A stretch of 46,212 nt of DNA from a virus. How positions within the stretch are numbered: position 1 is the stretch's first letter; each line of letters starts with the position of its first letter. The notes under the pieces are model-generated. The model saw only the letters and a list, made by a program, of their open reading frames with translations. It had not been told where the DNA came from and did no database searches. Made by a program: the position numbers and the translations under genes. The stretch is taken from IMG/VR virus record IMGVR_UViG_3300035181_000244, positions 1 through 46,212 of that record. The stretch is one strand, 5' to 3'. Shown in pieces: positions 15,772 to 23,618 of the stretch.

Positions 15772-17214
15772 CTATCGTTTCTTTAGAAAAGCCCGGAGTG
15801 CGGATGCACCTTCAAGCGGATCTACTTTAGTTGTCTGGGTGAATGATGTGATTTCCCCTGTCTTAGGATCAAGTTTCTCACCGGATCTTATAACACTGTT
15901 CTTTTTCAATTGAGCGTATATATCTTTCGAAGTGGCTGTTACTGCATCGTCATCCTCTTCATCTAAGTCATATATTCGTAAACTCTTAGTATTAAATGAT
16001 AGATCAACTTTGGAACCAACGCCAGAGCTCGATCGTGTTTTCATAAACTGGATCTGGTATCTACCACTCTCTTTCATTGCTGCACTTGTAAAAATACCAA
16101 TAACATTATCTGCTGTATTAACTTTAGAAATACCACCTGCAATATGACTTGGATCAAATTCAACCATTTCATACGAGCCTCGATTCAATTGCGAAGCTGA
16201 CACTGTAACCATGTTAAGTTCTACAGCTAAATTACGCAATTCTTCTGTTACATATTTGTCTTTAACAAACAAGTTTTCTGCAGAGATTTTCGTGCTCATT
16301 GGTGACATCAAATCTAAGTAATCAACTAATATAGCATCAACTTTATTCTCTGAATAAATTTCATATTCTTTAATAAATGCTCTAATATCGTTAGTTGTGC
16401 AACCGTTCGGCATTTGTTTAATACGAAGCGATCCTTGACTTTTTTGCTGTGATGCACGAATTTTCATATGCACATCTTCGATATTGCGCATAACATCGCG
16501 GGTTTCATATCCTGTATGCATAGCATCAATACGCATCGCACATAGTTTTTCACTTAATTCTAATGATAGATATACTACATTAAGACCTGTCTCTGCCCAA
16601 TTTACTGCAAGATTTTGTAAGAATAGTGATTTTCCTGCACCAGACTGTCCTGCAAAAATTGTAATCTCACCCTTGTTTAATCCGCCGAATAATTTTTCGT
16701 CGACTGCCTTCCAACCTGTCGAGCATTGTCCTTTATTTTCCTTCAACGCTTCTAACCTAGACTTGGGGTCAGAATAATAATCCAATCCCAGATCCTTAAC
16801 TAATGCAATTTCTACTGCTGCTTTAATATTAGTTAATACTTCGCCATAACGGCCCTCATCTAATCTTTTCGGAGATGATAATATTGCATCACGTAAAGCT
16901 TTATGTTGGCAGAATTTCTCAAACTCGCGTAAGAACCAGCTATCGTGAATAGCTGCATCTGTTTCCATTATAATTATGTCTTTGTTGGTGACTGCGTGTA
17001 TTTCATGCAATGACGGTATAATCGAAAAGTCAGTGCTATAACTCTCGATGAAGGCTACTGTGTCACGATTCTGCTTATCATCAAAATATTCTGACTTAAG
17101 AATACCTTTGCAACGAATAAAGAGATCAGGTTTACTCATCATAAAACTGATAAAGATGTCTTCTATATCTTTACTGTAATCATTTATTTCACTTGCGTTT
17201 TCTTGATCTTTCAT
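15772..17214 (-). CDS. 41: Replicative DNA helicase, T4 gp41 type (DnaB family)
   Basis: 480 residues (T4 gp41: 475). N-terminal helical domain to about 150, then a RecA-fold motor: Walker A GQSGAGKS at 189-196, VVYLSLELS, the Walker B-like AILVDYLDLM, and the SASQLNR sensor. Hexameric 5'-3' helicase unwinding the fork and coupled with the primase. Its start overlaps the primase end by 26 nt, so the primosome subunits are made together. The C-terminal 70 residues are acidic, then basic (RAFLKKR). Confidence 0.92.
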   Translation of the reverse strand: MKDQENASEINDYSKDIEDIFISFMMSKPDLFIRCKGILKSEYFDDKQNRDTVAFIESYSTDFSIIPSLHEIHAVTNKDIIIMETDAAIHDSWFLREFEKFCQHKALRDAILSSPKRLDEGRYGEVLTNIKAAVEIALVKDLGLDYYSDPKSRLEALKENKGQCSTGWKAVDEKLFGGLNKGEITIFAGQSGAGKSLFLQNLAVNWAETGLNVVYLSLELSEKLCAMRIDAMHTGYETRDVMRNIEDVHMKIRASQQKSQGSLRIKQMPNGCTTNDIRAFIKEYEIYSENKVDAILVDYLDLMSPMSTKISAENLFVKDKYVTEELRNLAVELNMVTVSASQLNRGSYEMVEFDPSHIAGGISKVNTADNVIGIFTSAAMKESGRYQIQFMKTRSSSGVGSKVDLSFNTKSLRIYDLDEEDDDAVTATSKDIYAQLKKNSVIRSGEKLDPKTGEITSFTQTTKVDPLEGASALRAFLKKR

Positions 17215-18262
17215 TTCGTCTTATTTCCCATTCTAATTGTATTTTATCCTTGCCATGAATTGCTGACGAAATTATGGTTTGTGTTGTTAACAGCCTGCCG
17301 TATTTTTGTGATGCTTGTGCAGCATCTTTTATACCTTCCATCCTAGTAATCCATTTCGGAAATGCTACTGCCCAACCATTATCCTTGGCTGTCTCAACAA
17401 GATCTCCGCCCTTTAAGTCACCGTCCGGGCATACTATAATTTCTTTTTGTAATCGATTAATTATGTCTACTTTCAACTGTCCTATCTCACCTAATATACT
17501 TATTCCATCTACGCACCATGCATCTAAGACACCCTCTGTCACGATGACATATTTACGCGACCAGTCGTCTTGGTTGTCCAGATTATAGACAAAATCCGTA
17601 GGACATTGTTGAAAATACTTTGGTATAGATTTATCTGGGACATCATAACATAGCCTGGATGTATATCCTACTATATTATTTTTATATAGGTACGGAATAA
17701 TTAATCGCTGATTCATATTATGCAAAGTCGATAGCGACCAATAAAAGTTATCTAAGTCGAATAATTTTCTATCTATAGCATAATTTGCAACACGAAGAAA
17801 ATTAGGGTCATCCATCCCATTCTCTAACCATTCTGTAATTGAATAGGAATCTTTTGGTAATTCTATAGGTACCCATTTTTGAAATAGATCACGAAATTTA
17901 CTTTCCTTATCTACTATTGTGTCGGTATCACCCTCACGTATACTCTGTATTTGATTTTTTTGTTTAAATATTTCAAATTCTAATTGTTTAGTAAATCTGT
18001 CATCTATGTGTAGCTGACTTAAAAAGAATTTAAGTGTTGCCGATAGATCCTCGCCTTCTGTATAAGAGGCACTGAATCCACAATTGAAACAGTTCATTAA
18101 AATTGTTTGTGGACCGAATTGGATTCCGAATCGATTACGTGTATCTTTACCGTGCCCTTGTGTATGACACAGCGGACAGTTCCTCTTGTTCCAATTCTTT
18201 GGAGCAGATTTTAATGGCCCGATATTTTGTAATATTGCATCCTTGAGTATGTCTATAATCAT
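17189..18262 (-). CDS. 61: DNA primase, T4 gp61 type
   Basis: 357 residues (T4 gp61: 342). A zinc-binding domain at the N-terminus (Cys29, Cys32, then Cys58 and Cys61 in CPLC...CFNC) for template recognition, and a TOPRIM catalytic core (TEG at 242-244, ILGEIG, and the Asp pair in CPDGD at about 280-282). It makes RNA primers for lagging-strand synthesis with gp41. The ATG lies exactly 7 nt past a TATAAT box and has no Shine-Dalgarno upstream, so the mRNA may be leaderless. Confidence 0.9.
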   Translation of the reverse strand: MIIDILKDAILQNIGPLKSAPKNWNKRNCPLCHTQGHGKDTRNRFGIQFGPQTILMNCFNCGFSASYTEGEDLSATLKFFLSQLHIDDRFTKQLEFEIFKQKNQIQSIREGDTDTIVDKESKFRDLFQKWVPIELPKDSYSITEWLENGMDDPNFLRVANYAIDRKLFDLDNFYWSLSTLHNMNQRLIIPYLYKNNIVGYTSRLCYDVPDKSIPKYFQQCPTDFVYNLDNQDDWSRKYVIVTEGVLDAWCVDGISILGEIGQLKVDIINRLQKEIIVCPDGDLKGGDLVETAKDNGWAVAFPKWITRMEGIKDAAQASQKYGRLLTTQTIISSAIHGKDKIQLEWEIRRNERSRKRK

Positions 18263-18268
18263 TTACTA

Positions 18269-18297
18269 ATTATAGCAGATACTCTTATGAAAGTCAA
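18269..18297 (-). promoter_or_regulatory. Early promoter, predicted start at the primase ATG
   Basis: Minus strand TTGACT (18297-18292), 17-bp spacer, TATAAT (18274-18269), 6 nt, then the ATG at 18262. One of the strongest sites in the window. Confidence 0.85.
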
Positions 18298-19167
18298 CTA
18301 TGTTCGGACGATAAGTTTTTGCATTACGCCCGGATCTAATACATCCAAGGAGGGAAATAGCCTAAATTTTAGCCACATAAAATTAGCAGCAAATGTCCAT
18401 GCTTGTGTGCCAGTATATCCAACATATTCGATATCTTTTGACATCGAGGACGGATAAATCTTAAACCATCTTACATCATTGAGATATGCATCCGGAGTCT
18501 CTTCTAATGTTCCCCACACTTCTAATACACCTGTAAAATTTTCAGTATAAGTTGAAAATGATTGGACCGATTCTTTATGATTTAATATTCTGCCACCCGG
18601 AATTCGCCCAGTATAGAAGCATGGACGAGGTGCGAAAGCAGTCGATACAATGATATCGGGTGTCCAGTCTTTTGGTGTATATGTAACACTAGGCATCGGT
18701 GCTTTGAATGCTTGTTCTGTGATTTGTAATTCCATAGAGATATTATCATTAATATCACTATACAACGGCTTTTCGATATAATATCCAGGTAAACCAGATA
18801 CAAATTCTTCCGTTCTAATAAGAACCATGTTGTATAACCCCGGAGCAACATCTGCAATATCGCCACTATCCAACATTAACACTATCAATCCTTTTGCTGG
18901 ACCGAGTGTGCATAGTTTTTCTAGAACAATTGTCCTATTTTCTACATTGACTACTCGTGCATATACTTGCTGATTACATGCAATGTCGACTGGTGTTCTA
19001 TCAGGTCCTAATGCCCTGAAGATAATTTTATTGTCGACCCCTTTATGTGCTAAAATTGGAGCTTTGTTCATTGGGCCATTGTCGCGAAGTGGGCAAAAGA
19101 CATCGTCAACTGCAAGTAATTGTCTAACATGATCATATGCGAAAACCTTGTGGAAAGTTATATCCAT
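18298..19167 (-). CDS. Baseplate/tail-type virion protein
   Basis: 289 residues, two beta-rich halves. The N-terminal half (DNKIIFRALGPDRTPVDIACNQQVYARVVN, then APGLYNMVLIRTEE) resembles the Ig-like N-terminal domain of phage baseplate upper proteins (BppU type). The second half (FTGVLEVWGTLEETPDAYLNDVRWFKIYP, then MWLKFRLFPS) looks like a sandwich domain common in tail proteins. Assignment is by resemblance. Its start overlaps the stop of the HNH gene (TAATG), so the endonuclease lies directly upstream in the same message. Confidence 0.65.
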   Translation of the reverse strand: MDITFHKVFAYDHVRQLLAVDDVFCPLRDNGPMNKAPILAHKGVDNKIIFRALGPDRTPVDIACNQQVYARVVNVENRTIVLEKLCTLGPAKGLIVLMLDSGDIADVAPGLYNMVLIRTEEFVSGLPGYYIEKPLYSDINDNISMELQITEQAFKAPMPSVTYTPKDWTPDIIVSTAFAPRPCFYTGRIPGGRILNHKESVQSFSTYTENFTGVLEVWGTLEETPDAYLNDVRWFKIYPSSMSKDIEYVGYTGTQAWTFAANFMWLKFRLFPSLDVLDPGVMQKLIVRT

Positions 19168-19892
19168 TATTTATCTACTCTTAATTTACATTTATTAAAA
19201 TGATGTAGTTTCATTGCTCCAGGCCCGCCTGTTTTATCACAGTGTGGACAAGAAATAACTGCCTGTTTTATACCTTTTAATTTTGACGGTATACCTGTGC
19301 GGGCCTTAATAAAATTTGCCGTATGTGTTGCTGTTCTCGGCGCTTTCTTTACACCATTAAGAGACTCACTTATTTTTTTCTTTGTTTCGTCGGATCTATG
19401 TGTACCTATCTTAGCATCGCTATATTTCTTCTTTGTTTCGTCAGAATGTTTTCTGCCTATATTAGGATTAAAATTAGCAAATGAATCTTTTATCTTCTGC
19501 TTATGTTCGGACGTTAACGGAATTCCCTTTTTAGCTGTTCGTGACGCTTCTTTAACAATTGCATATTCATCTGCATCAATAACACGGTCACCGTTTTTCT
19601 TAAAACATAATCCAGATAAAGCATATAACATCTTTCGCTTGTATATTCCTGAAAACATTTCTGATAATAACTGATGTGCTAAGAAATGCTCCTTAGCAGA
19701 AAATGTTACTAAATTAGTAGGATCCTTTATTTGTAGTTTGTCATTGCACATACATACTGGTAACATATGGTGTTTTTCTACATACCCGTCAATTAAATCT
19801 CGTAACAATGCAGACTCGCATAATGCAATATAATCAATCGACTGTTGATTTTTTAATGAAAGATTCCATATAATATCTAAGTAAGTGTTCAT
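19167..19892 (-). CDS. HNH homing endonuclease with NUMOD3-type repeats
   Basis: 241 residues. HNH core: KHHMLPVCM (40-48, catalytic His41/His42), DPTNLVTFSAKEHFLAHQLL (57-76, Asn60, His69, His73). Then DNA-binding minor-groove repeats of NUMOD3 style: GRKHSDETKKKYSDA and THRSDETKKKISES. Last, a Cys2/His-type finger (CPHCDKTGGPGAMKLHHFNKC). Free-standing mobile gene. A late box lies 5 nt before its ATG and an early promoter at 19940-19968. Its stop overlaps the next start. Confidence 0.88.
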   Translation of the reverse strand: MNTYLDIIWNLSLKNQQSIDYIALCESALLRDLIDGYVEKHHMLPVCMCNDKLQIKDPTNLVTFSAKEHFLAHQLLSEMFSGIYKRKMLYALSGLCFKKNGDRVIDADEYAIVKEASRTAKKGIPLTSEHKQKIKDSFANFNPNIGRKHSDETKKKYSDAKIGTHRSDETKKKISESLNGVKKAPRTATHTANFIKARTGIPSKLKGIKQAVISCPHCDKTGGPGAMKLHHFNKCKLRVDK

Positions 19893-19897
19893 ATCTA

Positions 19898-19905
19898 TAT
19901 TTATC
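19898..19905 (-). promoter_or_regulatory. Late promoter box at the HNH start
   Basis: Exact GATAAATA followed by 5 nt (TAGAT) and the ATG at 19892. No ribosome site fits between, so a leaderless transcript is expected from this box. Confidence 0.65.
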
Positions 19906-19939
19906 AGCTAACCATCAAAAAGTTTTTTAACATATTACC

Positions 19940-19968
19940 AGTTTAACAGATGTTTATACGAAAGTCAA
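19940..19968 (-). promoter_or_regulatory. Early promoter upstream of the HNH gene
   Basis: Minus strand TTGACT (19968-19963), 17-bp spacer, TAAACT (19945-19940), 6 nt, then an ATG (19933) opening a nine-codon frame (19904-19933) whose TGA stop overlaps the late box. Confidence 0.65.
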
Positions 19969-20004
19969 TTGACATCAAAAAAAGTTTCAATCAATTTTAA
20001 ATAG

Positions 20005-20012
20005 TATAAATA
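20005..20012 (+). promoter_or_regulatory. Late promoter box TATAAATA (plus strand)
   Basis: The canonical T4 late box, 5 nt before the ATG of the only plus-strand gene; divergent from the HNH promoters 40-100 bp away. Confidence 0.6.
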
Positions 20013-20017
20013 AGAGC

Positions 20018-20389
20018 ATGATAGATTTGAATGAAATAAACGAGAAATTCCCATTCCTGAGTGGTTTAAAGTGCCAAACGCACGAATACATCGGTATCAT
20101 TCAAAATTCGGATGATAAAATTATAAGCTTTTATGATTACGAAGCTATACGCACACCAGAAGAGAAGGTGTTGTTTATGGAATTGGGTGAAACTTGGTGG
20201 TGGGAAAGTAATAGATTATTGCCGATTAATATCTTTTTGCAAGGGCAGATGACTCCGTTTAGATATTGTATGAAAACTATCGTAAATAAAGATGTAGAAG
20301 TTATGTTTGGATCGCTAACTAGCTTAAACAACATAATGAAGAAACGTATCAAGAAACGTCAAATACAATTGATTCGTCGGGCTGACTAA
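20018..20389 (+). CDS. Conserved phage protein on the opposite strand
   Basis: 123 residues, the single plus-strand gene. Core GETWWWESNRLLPINIFLQGQ then FRYCMKTIVNKDVEVMFGSLTSLNN is a pattern I recall from uncharacterised T4-like-phage proteins, and the third-position base use resembles a real gene. Ends in a basic helix (MKKRIKKRQIQLIRR), so nucleic-acid contact is possible. No Shine-Dalgarno; a late box is 5 nt before the ATG. Its 3' end overlaps the convergent gene by 41 bp. Confidence 0.75.
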   Translation: MIDLNEINEKFPFLSGLKCQTHEYIGIIQNSDDKIISFYDYEAIRTPEEKVLFMELGETWWWESNRLLPINIFLQGQMTPFRYCMKTIVNKDVEVMFGSLTSLNNIMKKRIKKRQIQLIRRAD

Positions 20390-20543
20390 ATTCTATCCCC
20401 GAATACCTAAATTTAACACCCATCAAACGAAATATAATAAGATCGCTCTCATCTAAGTCAACTTTAGCGTGATACTGCTCGTATAGTCCCATAACAGGAC
20501 TAATATCAATTGCCGCCGACACAGTTTCAATTTTTCTATACAT
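20349..20543 (-). CDS. Small hypothetical protein (64 aa)
   Basis: Start ATG 20543, 1 nt after the stop of the polymerase-like gene; an upstream TTG frame start is rejected. Small acidic protein (VDLDESDLIIFRLMGVKFRYSGIEF, then DESIVFDVS). The last 41 bp are antisense to the plus-strand gene, an overlap of coding ends. Family not recognised. Confidence 0.6.
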   Translation of the reverse strand: MYRKIETVSAAIDISPVMGLYEQYHAKVDLDESDLIIFRLMGVKFRYSGIEFSQPDESIVFDVS

Positions 20544-20544
20544 A

Positions 20545-21135
20545 CTATTCTTTTGCCATCTGTTCAATTAGTAGATTCAAATTAACAATAATAGCTAATG
20601 CATAGGCTAGGGCGTGAGATTTTTTGAATCCATATGTGTCATTTTCGACTTTCACCCATACATCTTTCCTAATAGCATCCCACCCAGATTGTTGTAAATA
20701 TGCTTTGGATGGTCGAATGATTGCTAAAATCATAGCTAAATCTTCTACAGACTGTGGTTTATATTTTGTTAATAAACGACTATAGCCCTTAAGATGGAAT
20801 AACTTATCAGTAACTTCTTCAAATTCAAAAAAGTCCCACGGCGGTTCCCTATCTAATAATTCTAATAAATGTGCTTCATTTCTTACACCTTCATACATGT
20901 TTACATTAAGAAAATCTATCTTAAAGTATCCATAATTATTAGCAACTTTGTGATCTAGTGAAGCAATGTTTGTTGCTGGGTCGCGTGGAATATTCTGAAA
21001 ATACAATCCCGTAGGATGTTTTTCAAATTTACCATCTGCCCTATCGATTCTACAAAAGATACATTCGATATCTTTTAGGATACCGTCTCGATTAAACACG
21101 TCTATATCGACGTCTGTCGTAATTTTTCTTGTCAT
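20545..21135 (-). CDS. Miniature DNA polymerase III alpha (C-family) core-like protein
   Basis: 196 residues colinear with the palm-fingers region of bacterial DnaE. TDVDIDV (7-13) resembles PDFDVDF (catalytic Asp401/Asp403 of E. coli), here Asp10/Asp12. KHPTGLYFQNIP (39-50) resembles KHAGGVVIAP. GYFKIDFLNV (69-78) resembles VKFDFLGL, with Asp74 at the third catalytic position (Asp555). LFHLKGYSRLLTKYKPQSVEDL then LAIIRPSKAYL (112-147) resembles FQLES...PDCFEDMIALVALFRPGP. GFKKSHALAYAL (169-180) resembles GFNKSHSAAYAL. No PHP, thumb or beta-binding parts. The match is from memory of DnaE; the activity is unknown. ATGA overlap upstream, near gp62. Confidence 0.75.
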   Translation of the reverse strand: MTRKITTDVDIDVFNRDGILKDIECIFCRIDRADGKFEKHPTGLYFQNIPRDPATNIASLDHKVANNYGYFKIDFLNVNMYEGVRNEAHLLELLDREPPWDFFEFEEVTDKLFHLKGYSRLLTKYKPQSVEDLAMILAIIRPSKAYLQQSGWDAIRKDVWVKVENDTYGFKKSHALAYALAIIVNLNLLIEQMAKE

Positions 21136-21359
21136 AAACTCTTTAACATCTTGTCAAGTGCTGTTAGTTGCCTTCTTGCGCCGAACCGTAACATAAATGC
21201 TACAGCATCTTCTTCGTGTTCAAACACAAATGACATCCTATAATAATATGTAGTAATGGATCCATCTGTAATATTTTCTTTTATCCATGCACTTACTTCG
21301 GCACGAAATTCGTGTTCGAAATACGTTCTGTCTATAACAACAGTAACAGGTAATGTCAT
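21132..21359 (-). CDS. Small hypothetical protein (75 aa)
   Basis: Coupled by ATGA overlaps to both neighbours. VVIDRTYFEHEFRAEVSAWIKEN, then YYYRMSFVFEHEEDAVAFMLRFG. The ExDAxxFMLRF motif also appears as DEADATFFKLQYV in the next gene upstream, so the two look like diverged paralogues of a small beta/alpha phage family of unknown function. Confidence 0.65.
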   Translation of the reverse strand: MTLPVTVVIDRTYFEHEFRAEVSAWIKENITDGSITTYYYRMSFVFEHEEDAVAFMLRFGARRQLTALDKMLKSL

Positions 21360-21565
21360 CGTGAATATGGTTTCATGATAGGAATATATGGGTAATAAAA
21401 TAAATGGTTATTTTTCGGTGCTACATATTGTAATTTGAAAAATGTAGCATCGGCTTCGTCCAGGAAGGTTACTATACGTTCATATCTCTCATATACTAAA
21501 TTTTTCGGATCTATATTAGTATATAACCATTCTTTAATGTGATCATTATATCTTACAGATATCAT
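21356..21565 (-). CDS. Small hypothetical protein (69 aa), paralogue-like
   Basis: Joined to both neighbours by ATGA overlaps. VRYNDHIKEWLYTNI then VTFLDEADATFFKLQYVAP shares the DE-x-DA-x-x-F-x-L signature of the gene downstream. Aromatic-rich C-terminus (FYYPYIPIMKPYSR). Unknown function; translated from one polycistronic message. Confidence 0.65.
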   Translation of the reverse strand: MISVRYNDHIKEWLYTNIDPKNLVYERYERIVTFLDEADATFFKLQYVAPKNNHLFYYPYIPIMKPYSR

Positions 21566-22260
21566 AGTCCTGCTTGCACTAATAAATTACTAATATATTC
21601 TACTTCGTCTGGTTCTTTTTTAAATTTCTTCTTCCAAAAACCCGGATCAATAATTATCCCAATCATTGCACCATGCTCTTCATTAAATCGTGTCATTAAA
21701 TTCTCGCCCGAACTTGCAAGGTATAATACCCAGGGACTTATTCTGCCTGTCTTAATTAGGTGTGATGCTTCACCCGGATGGATGCTCGTGAAGAAATCAC
21801 TGAACTGAACATGTTCTTTATCACACCATTCTGCTATTACAGTAATCGTTCGTTCTGTTGCACTAGATGCAGGTTCTTTCTTAATTAAATCGTCGATATA
21901 CAATTCATAAATAGAGTCTTTTGTCCAATCCTTTAATTTTACACTCTTCATAATAACATAATCTATGTATTTGTCTATATGAATGGGTTTTAATTGGGCA
22001 AGGTGATTTCCAAATTTAACAAAGTCAATATAATACGGACTATCGATAAATTCCTCAACAGTCTTAGTCTTTTTCGAATGCATTGTTAATTCATAGAATC
22101 GCTGAAATATTCTAAGGCCGAATCGAGAACCTGCCGAATTTATATCTATGTTACGCTGTTTCTTAACGCACATATGCGTCGCAAGTGTTCCTGCCTTATG
22201 AAATTTTCTATCACAATATTTGCATACAAAATCTTGTTTCATTATTTTATTAGCTAACAA
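21562..22260 (-). CDS. Zinc-finger protein, probable TTG start
   Basis: 232 residues. An AAAGGA site, formed by the last codons of the clamp-loader gene, sits 8 nt before TTG 22260, while the next ATG (22242) has none, so TTG is preferred. A zinc finger at the N-terminus: FVCKYCDRKFHKAGTLATHMC (Cys13, Cys16, His29, Cys31). The remainder is alpha-helical and charged (FGNHLAQLKPIHIDKYIDYVIM) with no recognised fold. A nucleic-acid-binding or transcription role is inferred from the finger; uncharacterised. Confidence 0.7.
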   Translation of the reverse strand: MLANKIMKQDFVCKYCDRKFHKAGTLATHMCVKKQRNIDINSAGSRFGLRIFQRFYELTMHSKKTKTVEEFIDSPYYIDFVKFGNHLAQLKPIHIDKYIDYVIMKSVKLKDWTKDSIYELYIDDLIKKEPASSATERTITVIAEWCDKEHVQFSDFFTSIHPGEASHLIKTGRISPWVLYLASSGENLMTRFNEEHGAMIGIIIDPGFWKKKFKKEPDEVEYISNLLVQAGL

Positions 22261-22262
22261 GA

Positions 22263-22820
22263 TTATTTTCCTTTAGCTTCACCCCTGAATATTTCTTTGA
22301 TTGTCTTGTCATCGTAGCCATTTTCTTTAAAGAATAGTTCTAAATCGGCTCTTGTATTCATTGAAAGCATTAATTCGATATCATCGTCTTTTAATAAAGG
22401 GTATATATCAATCAATGCTTGTTCTATCTTATTTTTCTTTACACCCTTCGGTGGTGCAATCCATGGGTGGAATTCTTTTCTATTAGTTCCGCACAATGCC
22501 AATAATTTCCATTGTAACTCCGGATGTTTAACTAGACTATTAAAATTACTATTAACTAAATCGTTTACCATCATTAAATGATGTTCTGGATGATTCTGAG
22601 CGGAACTAAAACTTCGCATAAGTTTCCACATGCCAAATTCTTTCTTCTCTTCGGGAGTTAATGTTTTATAAAAATCCTTATCACCCTTGTCTGCTGCCGG
22701 TAATACAACTTTAAACATATCTAGTTCGTATTTTTTAGCTACCTTAGGCTCTTCCTCAATTTCTACAGCATCTGGATTCATTTCAAAGAATCCACTTAGC
22801 CAATCTTGCATGTTATCCAT
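22263..22820 (-). CDS. 62: Clamp-loader small subunit, T4 gp62 type
   Basis: 185 residues (T4 gp62: 187). WKLMRSFSSAQNHPEHHLMMVNDLV then LVKHPELQWKLLALCGTNRKEFHPWIAPP matches the core seen in gp62 proteins of other T4-like phages (LQYDFLLNSIRKRKRFSPW). With gp44 it forms the ATPase that loads the gp45 sliding clamp; neither partner is in this window. The C-terminus MNTRADLELFFKENGYDDKTIKEIF is a characteristic helical tail. A 60-residue gene lies 3 nt upstream. Confidence 0.8.
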   Translation of the reverse strand: MDNMQDWLSGFFEMNPDAVEIEEEPKVAKKYELDMFKVVLPAADKGDKDFYKTLTPEEKKEFGMWKLMRSFSSAQNHPEHHLMMVNDLVNSNFNSLVKHPELQWKLLALCGTNRKEFHPWIAPPKGVKKNKIEQALIDIYPLLKDDDIELMLSMNTRADLELFFKENGYDDKTIKEIFRGEAKGK

Positions 22821-22823
22821 AGT

Positions 22824-23006
22824 TTACTTATAAATTTGTAATATAGCTTTAACTTCTTGTTCTAAATTTTCTATTTTAGATGCTGCTTCGTCTAATAAGT
22901 CTGCTATACGATCAGGTTTACCTTCTTGCACACTCTTTCGCGAGTGTATTTGACGACGGATCTCTGCTCGTTTACGTAACCGAGTTATTAAATCTTCATT
23001 ATCCAT
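22824..23006 (-). CDS. Small coiled-coil protein (60 aa)
   Basis: MDNEDLITRLRKRAEIRRQIHSRKSV, then RIADLLDEAASKIENLEQEVKAI. A basic N-terminal helix followed by a heptad-like coiled coil; the RxADLLDEAA element is common in small phage proteins of unknown role. Tightly packed (3 nt) between its neighbours, so it belongs to the gp62 transcription unit. Confidence 0.65.
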   Translation of the reverse strand: MDNEDLITRLRKRAEIRRQIHSRKSVQEGKPDRIADLLDEAASKIENLEQEVKAILQIYK

Positions 23007-23009
23007 ATT

Positions 23010-23513
23010 TTACTCAAATAAAGCGCCAATGTCAATCACATCAGGTAATTTACTTACTTCTTTAACAAATAATACACAGTTCGGACACGGTTTGTCTTCT
23101 ACTGGTACTACTAAGATATTACCGTTCTTTAGTTTTGGGAAAAACCATTTTACTTCCGCATACACATTAGTAATGTTTACTTCCTGTGGTCTCGGTACCA
23201 TATGCTTCAAAGGATTAAATACCATTGTGTGAAAGCCTCTATCATTAAGACTTGTCAGCGGCATTAGTTCTAAATCACTATAATCCGAATCACAAACTAA
23301 TATCGACCAATCTAACGGCATTTGCACAGTAAAATCGCCGATCTGTAATACAACAGCTGGCGCATAAAAACTTTCTAGGAATATAAGCGGTATAAAGAAA
23401 TAGTCAGGATTCTTTGGATCTGAATAGTCCAAAACACAAAATCGCACATCTTCTACCTCATTTGGTATTTTGTCTAATTCATAACTCTCATTGCATTCTG
23501 TCAATATTTTCAT
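23010..23513 (-). CDS. Conserved phage protein of unknown function
   Basis: 167 residues from ATG 23513, supported by AAGGATAATA; a 12-codon upstream extension is not. FCVLDYSDPKNPDYFFIPLIFLESFYAPAVVLQIGDFTVQMPLDWSILVCD, then LELMPLTSLNDRGFHTMVFNP, is a recognisable phage pattern without known function. Beta-rich; Cys-Pro-x-Cys (CPNC) near the C-terminus could bind metal or be redox-active. Confidence 0.7.
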   Translation of the reverse strand: MKILTECNESYELDKIPNEVEDVRFCVLDYSDPKNPDYFFIPLIFLESFYAPAVVLQIGDFTVQMPLDWSILVCDSDYSDLELMPLTSLNDRGFHTMVFNPLKHMVPRPQEVNITNVYAEVKWFFPKLKNGNILVVPVEDKPCPNCVLFVKEVSKLPDVIDIGALFE

Positions 23514-23584
23514 TATTATCCTTAATTTTATTCCTACAATTGTTACCATGCCACCGTTTATAATTAGCTGGAGAGCATTCTATT

Positions 23585-23613
23585 ATTATAACTGTATTAT
23601 TATGTTTGAGCAA
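23585..23613 (-). promoter_or_regulatory. Early promoter
   Basis: Minus strand TTGCTC (23613-23608), 17-bp spacer, TATAAT (23590-23585), 6 nt, then ATG (23578) opening a four-codon frame (23564-23578). The real gene starts at 23513 with its own ribosome site. Confidence 0.65.
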
Positions 23614-23618
23614 GACTT

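Noticed and set aside
19168-19175. GATAAATA just before the ATG at 19167
   Set aside because: The box directly abuts the ATG, so transcription would start inside the gene, and it encodes the last residues of the HNH gene (VDK, stop); likely chance.
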